Assembly (NCBI RefSeq): GCF_905147365.1
Contig: NC_056410.1
Coordinates: 7,601,501-7,665,500, forward strand
Length of the DNA stretch: 64,000 bases
Source of the DNA: Aricia agestis
Taxonomy: Eukaryota; Arthropoda; Insecta; Lepidoptera; Lycaenidae
Direction of reading: 5' to 3'
Shown here: positions 33,128 through 43,600 of the stretch, piece after piece
Layout: each line of letters begins with the position of its first letter
Numbering within the stretch: the stretch's first letter is position 1
Translations under genes and position numbers: made by a program
Notes under the pieces: generated by a model
The model's input: the letters and a program-made list of their open reading frames with translations, nothing else
The model's database searches: none
What the model was told of the DNA's origin: nothing

Positions 33128-34730
33128 ATGACTGTCTATCTGAATTCCAAAACAATAAACCTTTATATCATTAAGTGGAGAACGGAGGACAACGAGATTA
33201 TTATAATATTATAAGTGAATTTTTTTATGCTTTCCGTTAATGTATCTTGTGAAAACAATAATAAGCATTATTAATTTATTTAATATTATTATAATCGTTG
33301 CACATCCCTAGCTATAGGTTCCCTCAGTCGGCGGCCAAAGCTCAGCGGCCGCGCCCGGGTTCCGTTCCCGACAAAACAATTGAGACTTCTGTGGAAGTGT
33401 TACTGGTATCGGTGCGAGGGATTCTAACACATGTGGCCAAAGTACATAAGGTTCGATATAGCGTGGCACAAGCCTGGGTAGTCTGACGAAGCTCCTTGTG
33501 CGACGGAATGATAGGGTGAGTGGATTTTGTTTTTGTTTATTTCGTATATGGGACAAGTAGCGCGTCCTTACTTCTTTATGCTTTTTTATGACCAACATTC
33601 TCAATTGCTTTTCCCAATTAGATGAAGGACCGTAAATATCTGTAAGATTTATGTTAGGTAATAAAATATGTAGAAATAGCCGTCCCTATTTTAAGAAATT
33701 GTGTCTTTGTTTCCATACTAATGAGTATACAATATATTAATAATATTAGTATTATATATTATACAGGTTATTTTTGTTTTAAAACTGATTACAATATTTT
33801 ATTTCTGAGCCTATACTTCGATAATATATCGATTTGTGAAGATTTCTCATAGGAATATCTGTTAAAATTTCAATTTATATAGATTCGGATATTTTTTTAT
33901 AGATGCCTATCTAACATAATAATACGTCATAATATTATTATGTTATAATATGAGAACAATTCTTGCTTTTTAATCGATGTACGAAGAATGAAAATAATTC
34001 GCTTCAAGAAAGCTATTTTAGTACCTACTAATTTAAATGACTTTAGTTTTAAGTTTCTGGCGCATCCTAGTAAAAACGAGTAGACATTTTATTTCAACTG
34101 CTTAGCGCTACATTTTATACATTTTTAGGCAAACAAAAAAGATGTTTGGTAATATAACAATGCCTTCAAAATTCCGGTATCACAGTAAAATACAAAATTT
34201 CATTAAAAAAACATAAATGAAGAACAAACAATAACGAAAAAGACCTAACACCAAGTCTAAAGGAACTCTACAATATTCTTGATTAAGCCACCAGCAATAA
34301 AAGATAAGAGAGTAATTACTTAACTGACTATTGTTATCTAGACTACAACGTAATAGAAAAAATATTTGAAATTATGAGGGTAAAGACTAGCATTTTGCGT
34401 AATTACTTTCTTTAACACACTTTAATATTTTACTATTGTTATGGTCAGTATTATATGTTTTATTGATAGCCACTTGCGCTATTCGGGGCTATCAGAAAAT
34501 ATTCGTAATTCAAACCTATGCCAACTTTTTTCTTAAAAAAGAAGACCAAAAAAGCAGTATTTACTCTACGATTGTCTTCGTTCCCCTGACTAATTCCTTC
34601 CCTTTCCTCCTTTGGCTGGCGGTAAAACTGTCAAACTTAATATTCCACCAAAAACGTGAATTTGCTTATGCTATGACAGTTTATTCATCTTTTGTTTGTA
34701 CTCAATCTGTGCAGAGTCATTATAAGTTAT
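33128..34730. other. Mostly AT-rich; one GC-rich patch
   Basis: Nothing identified except a GC-rich patch at 33325-33370 (GGCGGCCAAAGCTCAGCGGC). The 132-codon frame at 34436-34834 runs into the next SINE and has no domain I recognise. Confidence 0.4.
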
Positions 34731-34968
34731 ACGTGGGAGAGCCATGCTTCGGCCGGCTCGACCGGATAAATACCACGTTCTCACAGAAAACCGGCGTGAA
34801 ACAGCGCTTGCGCTGTGTTTCGCCGAGTGAGTGAGTTTACCGGAGGCCCAATCCCCTAACCCCTACCCTATTCCCTTCCCTACCCTCAACTATTCCCTTC
34901 CCTTCCCTACCCTCCCATCAGGTGACCCGTTTGCTCGTTTGCCCCCTTATTTCATAAAAAAAAAAAAA
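34731..34968 (+). repeat. SINE, internally shortened, plus strand
   Basis: It starts ACGTGGGAGAGCCATGCTTC, goes through the pyrimidine tract and jumps from CCTACCCTCCC to CATCAGGTGACCCGTTTGC. The GGCAACGCACCTGCAGCTC block is missing. It ends in poly(A). It forms a tail-to-tail pair with the next SINE. Confidence 0.8.
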
Positions 34969-34997
34969 GTCCTGTAGTCCAAAGGCTATTCGATTCG

Positions 34998-35302
34998 CAA
35001 ACGCAAATGAGCAAACGGATCACCTGATGGAAAGCAACTTCCGTCGCCCATGGACACTCGCAGCATCAGAAGAGCTGCAAGTATGTTGCCGGCCTTTTAA
35101 GAGGGAATAGGGTAATAAGGGAGGGTAGGGAAGGAAATAGGAGAGGGTAAGGAAGGGAAAAGGGTAGGGGGTTGGGCCTCCGGTAAACTCACACACTCGG
35201 CGAAACACAGCGCAAGCTCTGTTTCACGTCGGTTTTCTGAGACTCCGTGGTATTTCTCCGGTCCAGCCAGCCCATTCGTGCCGAAGCATGGCTCTCCCAC
35301 AT
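34998..35302 (-). repeat. SINE, minus strand, paired with the preceding copy
   Basis: It reads from a degenerate GCAAATGAGCAAACGG tail through TGGACACTCGCAGCATCAG and the purine tract to GGCTCTCCCACAT at 35302, i.e. the family start on the minus strand. Confidence 0.8.
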
Positions 35303-35439
35303 CAAACTTTTCCCATTTCTCATGTTACTTTATAATGTTGGGATAAATTGAATTGATGCGTACTCTGTACCTGAATAGGTAAGTATAGTTCTATTGTACG
35401 TGGAGTTTGCAAACTGACAGTCGTCCTTATTCACGAGTC

Positions 35440-35494
35440 GAGTCGAGCAAACATCGCCCCAGAGTTAGTCTCTGGGGCGATGTTTGCTCGACTC
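35440..35494. repeat. Perfect 25-bp hairpin
   Basis: GAGTCGAGCAAACATCGCCC... at 35440-35464 is exactly mirrored at 35470-35494 around TTAGT. The stem is unusually GC-rich for this window. Confidence 0.88.
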
Positions 35495-35652
35495 TGTTGC
35501 CTACATAAGTTATAGGCGGTCTATCTGATACAGATACCTTATAGGATTGACTACATTTTCCCTGTGACTTTGTTCTAGATTCTATTCCAACTCTACTTCT
35601 CTACTTTATATATTTATTACTAGGTCATTTATAATAATTATAATTGTACGGA

Positions 35653-36223
35653 CGGGCAAAATGTACCCACGAACAATTATAATGCATATAGGTATTCCGT
35701 TAGAAAGCTCTTTTTTGATTGGAATATTTTGTCTTTATGAGAGCCGGCCTCATACCACTGTGGGCAAAAGTTATAGCTAGGATAAATCAATTAAAAATCT
35801 TTTATTCGAGATATTATATATCTCGATAAAAAAGGGCTCTATTAAATTATAAGGAAATCCTTATAAATTAGCAGCGATGTGTCGCACAGACCGCTCATAG
35901 GTTAGGTTAGGTTAGCTTAGGAAGGTAACCTAACCTAACCCAGGTGCGGTCTGTGTTCCGCGCCGCTGATGTGTACGGAAAGGCAATAGTGTGCATACGC
36001 ATAATTTACATTGTGGTTTTAACAATTTATATGACAATGAAATAAACGTAGCCCTTTTTGTATCTGGAATAAAGGATTTACATAGATTTTTTAGCCATAA
36101 CTTTTTTCCCACAGTGATAATATTATGACGCTGGCCCCCACAATAACAAATGATAGCCTAGAAAATAAAAGAGCTTTCTAAACAAATACCTCTGATAGTC
36201 ATTCCCATACATTTCTGCCCTTC
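35653..36223. mobile_element. Foldback element with TTAGG-like core
   Basis: The outer ends GGGCAAAATGTACCC and GGTATTCCGTTAGAAAGCTC are mirrored in diverged form at 36190-36223. Inner pairs include GGGCAAAAGTTATAGCTA against TAGCCATAACTTTTTTCCC. At the centre CACAGACCGC flanks AGGTTAGGTTAGGTTA, which faces TAACCTAACCTAACC and GCGGTCTGTG. Confidence 0.7.
35897..35942. repeat. Inverted (TTAGG)n-like repeats
   Basis: About three TTAGG units at left face about three CCTAA units at right across a 12-base centre. TTAGG is the telomere repeat of Lepidoptera. Here it is too short to be more than suggestive. Confidence 0.6.
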
Positions 36224-36732
36224 ATCTTTGGTTTATGTTTTTTTTCCTTTTTTTGTATATTTTTTCTTTTTATTCTTCACGATAAAACTCTTTTATTGCA
36301 AAATAAATAAATATAGAAATTGAAAAGGTGATTAATTTAAAGCGAGTGAGTTGAACCAAAAAGAAGATGGAAACATATTTTCTTTGCCATATTTTATATG
36401 AAAAATAGTTTGTAGTATAAACTGGAAAAGGATTTTCGTGAAATTTCAGGCCGCGCCTTGCTAATTGCCATTTGCCTTTCCCAGACAAACCAAGGACAGA
36501 TGATACAAATAAGACATTTTTTGTCGTACGTACAAAATGATGATAATTTACATAGAGATGTTATATTTTTCGTAGATATGAAGACACTTCATAGCATAAA
36601 ACAAAATCGCATTTTGCTGTCTGTCCTTAAATATACTTAGATTTTAAAACAACAAATCGATGCGGTTTTTGATAGACAAAGACGTTATTCTAGAGGACGG
36701 TTCATAACATGGTTAAAACATATTAAAGTATA
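36224..36732. other. AT-rich interval, nothing identified
   Basis: The overlapping frames at 36270-36488 and 36458-36640 show no domain. Part may belong to the Helitron whose 3' end follows. Confidence 0.35.
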
Positions 36733-36772
36733 ATAATATGTATGGCAAAACAACGCCTGCCGGGTTAGCTAG
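36733..36772 (+). mobile_element. Helitron 3' terminus
   Basis: TATGGCAAAACAACGCCTGC, then CGGGTTAGCTAG, lies before a host T. The hairpin GGCA...TGCC is imperfect. The 5' end is not identified. Confidence 0.55.
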
Positions 36773-37392
36773 TATATTTAATAATTACTATATGAAACTA
36801 TTATGAACACTTTTATTCAGCGTCCCAAAAAATACTTCAAATAAATAAAACCGCAGTGACAACACAATGCCAAAGAGTTAACATTTTGTTGTCTATAAAA
36901 TTTACAATACCATTTATTACACTTTTAAAATTCGGCGTATAATATTGATGTTAATATTTAACTGTCGTCTTTTGAAGTCGGTTAATAAAATGATCACGTT
37001 TAGAGTTTTGCAGGGTTGGAATTCTCTCGCGATATCGAACGCTCCAGATACCGGAGTTATTGAAATGTGCGAATCCATCCCGTTTCACCGCTTTATATTG
37101 ATAGATTTATATAATATCACCTGAGGGCCTAGACAAGCGGCATTTATTATACCTCTTTATATTTTATCTCCTGTTATTATAAAGGTAGCCATTTTACGTT
37201 ATGATTGATTTATTAATTAGGATCGCTAACTGATCACCCAAGAACTATAAAATAGTTACTAAACTTATATTAAGGATTGCATAATTATGCAAGATACAAA
37301 CAAAATAGATTTATTATTGGCAGTATATAATATTATGCTTTTTTTGGGTAGATAAATATACGTTACATTCTGAAGAGCTCCATTATGGTAAA
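36773..37392. other. AT-rich interval, nothing identified
   Basis: No recognised features. Confidence 0.4.
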
Positions 37393-37891
37393 TCTATATA
37401 TTAATACGTGAGCCAAAAACTTTGTATCCCTTTTGACGAAAAATGGGGAAACGTAGGTGAATTCAATTTTGCACAGTTATAGTTTATATGGTGAAGGAGT
37501 GCATCAAGCTAATATTATTTTGAAATTATGCTTTTATCATAAATTTTTTTAACAAATAAAATATTACACACACTACAACACACACACTAGGAAAAACGAC
37601 AGATTTTTGAGTGACAAGCCTATACATACGAATTATACTCTTTTATTTCTGGTTGAAGTCTGTTGACAACAAGGCGACAAATTGAAAATGGATTATATTT
37701 TTTTTATTGAATCTTAGATACTATTAGACAATGCTTACACGGCCAGTCTGAGATCAGCTGAGTCCCAGAGACAAGAGTTGAAAAAAATATGGTAAAGTCA
37801 ATTTTTTTTACAAAATATAGGTCAAAGTATAGGTAGTAGTCCTAATGTCGTTGAAACTAAGGTCGAATTTCGACCATTGGGCGATCTCTAG
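37393..37891 (+). mobile_element. Non-autonomous Helitron HelH, copy 1
   Basis: It starts TCTATATATTAATACGTGAG after A and ends GGGCGATCTCTAG before T. The terminal hairpin GGTCGAATTTCGACC is a near-perfect palindrome about 15 bases inside the end. It is 499 bp. It matches the inverted copy 50299-50783 along its length and a partial one at 51972-52240. Confidence 0.88.
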
Positions 37892-38430
37892 TTATTTTAA
37901 ATGTTTGTTATTCGCGTATAAGTTGTGTGTTATTATGTTAATAAAAATAATTTATAATAATAAAGACTGGAAAATGGAAATTAAGGGTTGCGTATATTCA
38001 ATACATAAAAACGAAAAAAAAACGATATTTTTACACCTTTTTTTTCATAGCTCCTCTTCGGATAAAGGCCTTCTCTATTTTTTTATTATACAGTTAAAAT
38101 GTCTCGAAATTAAATAACTCTTTACCTCATAGTAATATTTGCGACAGTTTTCAAAAAACAAAAGAAATACAACCACCGTTTCAACCAAAATAGACTTTTA
38201 TCGCGCTTTTCACAAAGAGCTCTTGCATTTTCTAGTGTTTACGTTACGTCAAGTGTGTACTCAAAGAAAATATTATTGCCAAATACCGAATACGAATGAA
38301 ATCTCAAATAATAATCCAACTTTAGGAGTAACTATTTTTGCAGAAGAAAAGAAAAAGGATTATTTTGAGAGCCTCTCAAGTTAAGATTCATTTAGTGGTA
38401 ACAATGTCATGATAAATAGAAATTGCTACG
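37892..38430. other. AT-rich interval with chance reading frames
   Basis: Frames of 80-90 codons (37845-38117, 38139-38384) have no conserved motif and the first overlaps the Helitron end. Confidence 0.4.
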
Positions 38431-38431
38431 T

Positions 38432-38488
38432 AGTTTTCAATTTCATTTTATTTCTACTAGATGTAGAAATAAAATGAAATTGAAAACT
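38432..38488. repeat. Perfect 26-bp hairpin
   Basis: AGTTTTCAATTTCATTTTAT... at 38432-38457 is exactly mirrored at 38463-38488 around TAGAT. Confidence 0.88.
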
Positions 38489-39463
38489 AACGTAAATTGC
38501 GTGCATAAATAATATTATTATCATCTCTTATCAAGTACGCGCTATCATGTGAATGCTTGTATTACTGAAATTAAATCGGAAGCTTACTATTAATATTTCG
38601 TAACTATTAATGTATTTCTATTTTCTTTACAAATATATAAAAAATGTGTGCTTAACTGAAACATAAAACACAAATGAAAAATATCCTCTATAATTTTTAT
38701 TCCCACTACGTATTACTTTATCTCAAAGCCTCTACGTTAGGTAAGTTCGTGATCTAATGACTTCGTTAATTCAGTCAGACCCGACTCTGAGCTCGTTAAG
38801 TAAATTAAATAAAGAACATCCGAATGTAAAAGTTTTGCTTATCTTATCAGGGTATCAGCAAACAGACAGCGTTCGTAACCTAATTATCGTAGTAATTATA
38901 TACATACCATAATATCATTTTAATCGATTTTGATCCCTTTTGACGTAAAACTTTTACTTCTTACACCAGAACCTTACTTAACAACGGCTCCATAGAGATG
39001 TGGAAGTTGCATGAAAATAAATTTAGTAATTTCTGAGATTTTCACGAACATACAAATATAAACTTATTATTATTCTATAAGAAAGTACAAAAGCCAATCA
39101 TTTTGATATAATATTCTACACATAACGACAGTATTAAGTACCTAATAACTGGCAATAGTAGTTCACATAATACAATAAATGTATAATAAAAATAATAACT
39201 AGGTCTTTACAGTTCTAAATATAATATTGTAATAACTAGGTATACTTTCAGTGCCAACCTTGAAGCAGGCTACCGGAAGTGAACTGAGTTCCGGAAGGGT
39301 GGGACTTCCTTAGGTCACCTTTTTGGTATCAGTTGCAGTTAGTGACGTTGCAATATTTGAATGTGTTATATGTTGAATCTATTGTATATAGAGTATAGAC
39401 TATAGAGTATAGACTACGGAGCAGCTGTAGCAGGAGGGACACAAGTGAAAGGCTCAAGAGTGG
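38489..39463. other. Host sequence of the P-like insertion; otherwise nothing identified
   Basis: Near 39250-39460 the sequence is less AT-rich (GCTACCGGAAGTGAACTGAG) and has a direct repeat TATAGAGTATAGACTA. I cannot say whether this is part of a larger element. Confidence 0.35.
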
Positions 39464-39471
39464 TTTAAAAC

Positions 39472-39780
39472 CACAGAAATAAATCAAGATAGAACGGCTA
39501 AGCGGGTGGAGTACGCGTGTTTCAATCTTGCACAAGTGAGCAAGATTTGTTGAATGTTCATTTAGTCAGCGCGCACGTCTCGACTTTGAAAATTAAGAAA
39601 AATGCCTTATTGTGCAATGTCTAATTGTAAAAACAGAAGTACGAAAGTGAATCGGTCAAAAGGAGGTATTTCTTTCCACGGGTAAGTTATTTGTTCTAAC
39701 TAAATGCAAAGAAAAAATTGACATGATCGATTCCTTAGCAATGCACGCGCGTCGCCGTTCTATCTTGATTTATTTCTGTG
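39472..39780 (+). mobile_element. P-element-like deletion derivative with a THAP exon
   Basis: Perfect 27-bp terminal inverted repeats at 39472-39498 and 39754-39780 start CACAGAAATAAATCAAG and finish with GGC. An exact 8-bp duplication TTTAAAAC lies at 39464-39471 and 39781-39788. P elements have CA...TG ends, about 31-bp inverted repeats and 8-bp duplications. Inside, an ATG at 39602 opens a THAP-type reading frame ended by a splice donor at 39682. Only 72 bases remain between that donor and the right repeat, so nearly the whole transposase has been deleted. The identical termini imply a recent insertion. It cannot encode transposase, but it keeps the ends needed for mobilisation by a full copy elsewhere. 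Confidence 0.82.
39602..39681 (+). CDS. THAP-domain first exon (truncated P-like transposase)
   Basis: Twenty-six codons plus two bases read MPYCAMSNCKNRSTKVNRSK then GGISFH, followed by GG|GTAAGT. C4-x4-C9 followed by KNR and the ISFH motif matches the N-terminal zinc-coordinating half of THAP domains (C2CH), whose later Cys and His would lie in a following exon. That exon is not in this element. THAP domains are the DNA-binding part of P-element transposases and of host THAP proteins. Its position inside P-like ends favours transposase origin. It is a partial, non-functional coding remnant. Confidence 0.78.
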
Positions 39781-39788
39781 TTTAAAAC

Positions 39789-40634
39789 CAACTGTTTATT
39801 AAAATCACTTATATTTCTAAGCTCCGTTCACGCACATAATTATCTTCCACAATTACAACTCACACGCGTTAGCATTCACACACTTATGTGCAAAGTAAAA
39901 AGTACAAACCCCACAGAAAGTATATTATAATATTCTTATTTTGTAAACTCTAGCATATAATTTAAACAAGAAATAAACCACCGTATTTTCCCGCGTACAA
40001 AGAAGATTGTGGAAAGTTCGCTTGCGCCACTTTCGGTTATAAATTGCTAAAATTATGCTCATCTGTCAAATTACAGAAGAGTAGGAGATAATGTTATGTT
40101 AAAACAAAAATTTTAGCCCAGACACAAAGTAAAGACGGATTTAAACGGAGGATCCGTTTGTTGATGCAAGCTACTATTATCACACTTTTCATCTTACAAA
40201 CGGTCTATTCTAATAGCAGCATTTAATGTAACTTAAGCATCGCAATAGCGCAGTGACGTGCGAAGTGTATCTACGTTTGGCCTGGTGCCAAGTGGCCGGT
40301 ACACTGCGAAACCAGGCCAGACTTGAGACACGGTCACAATTACCGTACCTAATATGGCAACACGCTATAATAATGCTAATTACGATTACTTGGAAACGCT
40401 TTCGTCTTTTTCATTATACTGCGCTTTAAAGTTAATTATCACTACCATAATGCTTAACTCGGGTTCTACAATGGCCACTCAACGTTAATTCATAATTATT
40501 ATTATCATTCTGTTTAATTTACTAAAATAGCCATTAGCCACACGTCTAAAATTGGAATCCACTGAAATGTCGAATAGGTGAATTGAAGATAGAGAAATCT
40601 TCATAGAATGACCACTTTCATAGCAACGTTTTAA
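39789..40634. other. No gene identified
   Basis: A GGCCTGGT...ACCAGGCC inverted pair spans 40277-40318. There are no further termini or coding signal. Confidence 0.4.
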
Positions 40635-41078
40635 TTTTTAGGGTTCCATACCCAAATGGTAAAAACGGGACCCTATTACTGAGACTTCGATGTTTGTTCG
40701 TCTGTCCGTCTGTCTCCAGGCTCTACCTCGAAAACCGCTATGGCTAGAATTCTGAAATTTTCATAGATTGTGTAGATCTGTTGCCGCTATAACAACAAAT
40801 ACTAAAAACAAAATAAAATTAATATTTAAGGGTGGCTCTCATACAACAAACGTGATAGTTTTTATTATTCGTAGGCTCTATATCAATAATGACAACAGGT
40901 GGGTACTTGATTTTTTCTCAAAATCCTTAATTATATGTGTACTTTAATATTTAATAATAAAAATAAAATAAAAAATTAAAGGGGGCTCCCATACAAACAA
41001 CAATTTTTGGCCTAATTTTGGTCTATAATGGTACGGAACCCTACGTGCGCGAGTCCGACTCGCATTTGGCCGATTATT
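40635..41078. repeat. GGGTTCCGT dispersed repeat, copy 6
   Basis: It is collinear with 3236-3672 from AGGGTTCCATACCC to CGAGTCCGACTCGCATTTGG. At 40857-40876 the usual sequence is replaced by AGTTTTTATTATTCGTAGG, which equals the terminal sequence of the TIR element at 6242-6713. Confidence 0.75.
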
Positions 41079-41400
41079 TGTATTTACTCAAAGTGGCCTT
41101 TTTAAGTCTGCTGGTTTTAGTGATGATTGCTGGTTTCCTATAGCTGGTAACTTTTGAATAGTGATTAGTCTTAAAGGTACATTTAACTGATCGTAATACC
41201 AAACAATAAAAATATTTTCCAAGCTTCATGGTTTTTTTTTCTTTTTGTCATAAGTTTTGGGTACAAAAAATATGTTTACACAACAATATGCTTCGATACA
41301 TAATATTATATCTGATTCAAACTCTACCATAGTTTGTGAACTAAAAGCATTTTCGTGTATTGTGGTTTTTCCGTAAACATACACGTTTGTACATCTTTAC

Positions 41401-41670
41401 CAGTTTGTAACTGGTAAACTATTTCCTAGGTTTTTCGTAGTCCATGGAGTTTACTATAACAAAACATAATATTATTGTTACTTTTTCAGTATTTCAGACT
41501 TAGATAATATTACTTTTGTTGATTATAATATAATCGTTATCAGTTTGTAACTGGTAAACTATTTTCTAAGTTTTCCGTAGTCTAAGGAGTATTATCGTAA
41601 CAAAACATAATAATTTTGTTGTTACTTCAGTATTTCAGCCTTAGATGATATCATTATTGTTGTTTTTATC
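41401..41670 (+). repeat. Tandem duplication, period 140 bp
   Basis: CAGTTTGTAACTGGTAAACT starts at 41401 and again at 41541. Both units continue through CGTAGTC, AACAAAACATAAT and TTCAGTATTTCAG with scattered differences. Confidence 0.8.
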
Positions 41671-41796
41671 TAATAACCACATAGAGAGTAAACAAAGATC
41701 AAAATCGGTTACGAGTCCTAAAACATGCAAAGTGGAAACAATTTCCAATATGAAGTATGAATTATTCATTTAAAAAAAATATTTTTTACAACGAAA

Positions 41797-42800
41797 GTGT
41801 CTTTGAATTTTGGCGCCAATTTTGTGACACGTGACTTGGCAAAATGCTATAATTTTTATACCAGGCGACGAAGTCTCGCAGTCTTATCAGCACGAAGGAG
41901 TTGTCTGCAAAGCTTGATAAATATATTCACGACTTCTTTGTCATCCATCACCAGTGCCCTAAATAAATTCGCATGTTTATAATTGCTTACATAATAAAAC
42001 TTACAAATTTTTTTCGAGCTATGTATTATTTTTTATTTAAGGGAACTTTAGTCACATTAAGTCAAAATAAATTAAAATCTCGATGCTTTCCATGAATTCG
42101 TACGTAAAAACTAAAATTCTGATACCCGTAGCATAGATGAGGTATTATTTGACACAAAATTTTGGCAAAAACCAATTATTCTTCAGTTCAGTTACAAAGC
42201 CTGCTAATTATTCGATTTCAATCATAAGACGAGGATTACACGCGAAGCAGATTCTTTATTGGATATCTCCTACTCCTCCGACATTTCTTCTGATTAATTT
42301 CGTTGCGGGTCGCAATATAGATTTAGCTTGTCCCTCGGGCATCCCTGAAATCGTATCAAAGGGTTGTCATCGTGGTTGTTTGCCACTGTAATTGATCCTG
42401 GTGACACAGGATTTGCACAGTCAGGTCGAGCTCAGGCAGAAGTGGCCCTTGAATATAAGGGATTATATGGAACGAGTCATTCAGGACCATCAGTCAATGT
42501 TATATGATTAGTCTGCCGTTTTTCCGTCCTTTTGAGAAAAATGATGCACTAAAATGACACAAGAGTGAGATCCAAGAGGGTACAAATGTACGAACTACGA
42601 AGTAATTGTATTATACTGATGGACCAACTATCGCGAAAGAAACAATGACTAGATTTAAGAGTGCAAGCAACCAATTATCATTATGGCTTACAGAAAACAC
42701 ATTAAGCTTTGGTTTGGCATAAGCTGTTGTCATCATGCCAAATAGCTTGAGCCTGGTTTAACTACTATCCGTCATGTTAATGTGTTTGGACTGAATTCCT
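41797..42800. other. Unassigned, possibly decayed coding sequence
   Basis: This stretch is less AT-rich than its surroundings, with short open frames (41797-41982; 42137-42391) broken by stops. I could not match the translations to a family. It may be an eroded retroelement. Confidence 0.3.
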
Positions 42801-43036
42801 AATATCGGAAATTTAAACGGTTTTTAACGTAAAAATTAAGGATTTATAGTTTTTAATTGCTTTAAAGTTGAAACTAAATTCTAGTAGCAAATGTATCGTA
42901 CAAATGCCTACACATTGATATAAAATACTAGCTGTCCCGGCAAACGTTTCTTTGCCATATAAAGTATTAGCTCTTGCCCGCGACTTCGTCAACGTGGACT
43001 TTAGTTTTAATAGTTGTTCCCGTACATCGATTGAAT

Positions 43037-43440
43037 CGTTTACGCGCAAATCAGAAAAGTATATTGTGTGGGAACTGAACATTTTCCCGGGACAAAAAAC
43101 ATTCCTTGTCCCAGATTCAAATTAGTATCTTCAATCTCCATGCCAAATTTCATCAAAATAGATTAAAATAGTTTAGGCGATAATCATAAAAGTTTATTGT
43201 GCGGGAACCGTACATTTTCTGGGACAAAATTAGTATTCCTTGTCCTTTCCCGAGACTCAAAGTATCTCCATACCAAATTCCATCAAAATAGATTGAATAG
43301 TTTACGCGCAAATCATAAAAGTATATTGTGCAGTAACCGTACATTTTTCCGGAATAAAATGTATCCTATGTTCTTTTTCGGGACTTAAAGTATATTTATA
43401 CCAAATTTCAGCAAAATGGGTCCAGCCATTTACGCGTGAT
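43037..43440 (+). repeat. Internal tandem repeats, about 132-bp period
   Basis: The GTTTACGCGC/GTTTAGGCGA marker occurs near 43038, 43171 and 43302. Each is followed by a GGGACAAAA and CAAAGTATCT block. The unit is shared with GH1 intron 1. Confidence 0.7.
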
Positions 43441-43600
43441 GACGTGACCGCGCAGTTTCGCCCGCGTCAATTAGATATTTCACAGACAAATTAGTCCACA
43501 AAAAATAGCCTATGATCCTTCACGTGGTCTACTTACTTACTTACAGATAAGTCTGTGAAAAATAACAGAAAAATTGCTCCAGTAGTTCGTGAGATGAGCC

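Noticed and set aside
34436..34834. 132-codon frame with a hydrophobic start
   Set aside because: The 3' third is SINE sequence and the rest has no recognisable domain or splice support.
35899..35942. Idea that the window lies near a telomere
   Set aside because: Only about three TTAGG units each way, inside a foldback, and no long array or telomere-specific retrotransposon is visible.
39389..39417. TATAGAGTATAGACTA direct repeat as a promoter
   Set aside because: Simple local duplication. No start site, ORF or donor follows it in the host sequence apart from the P-like insertion.
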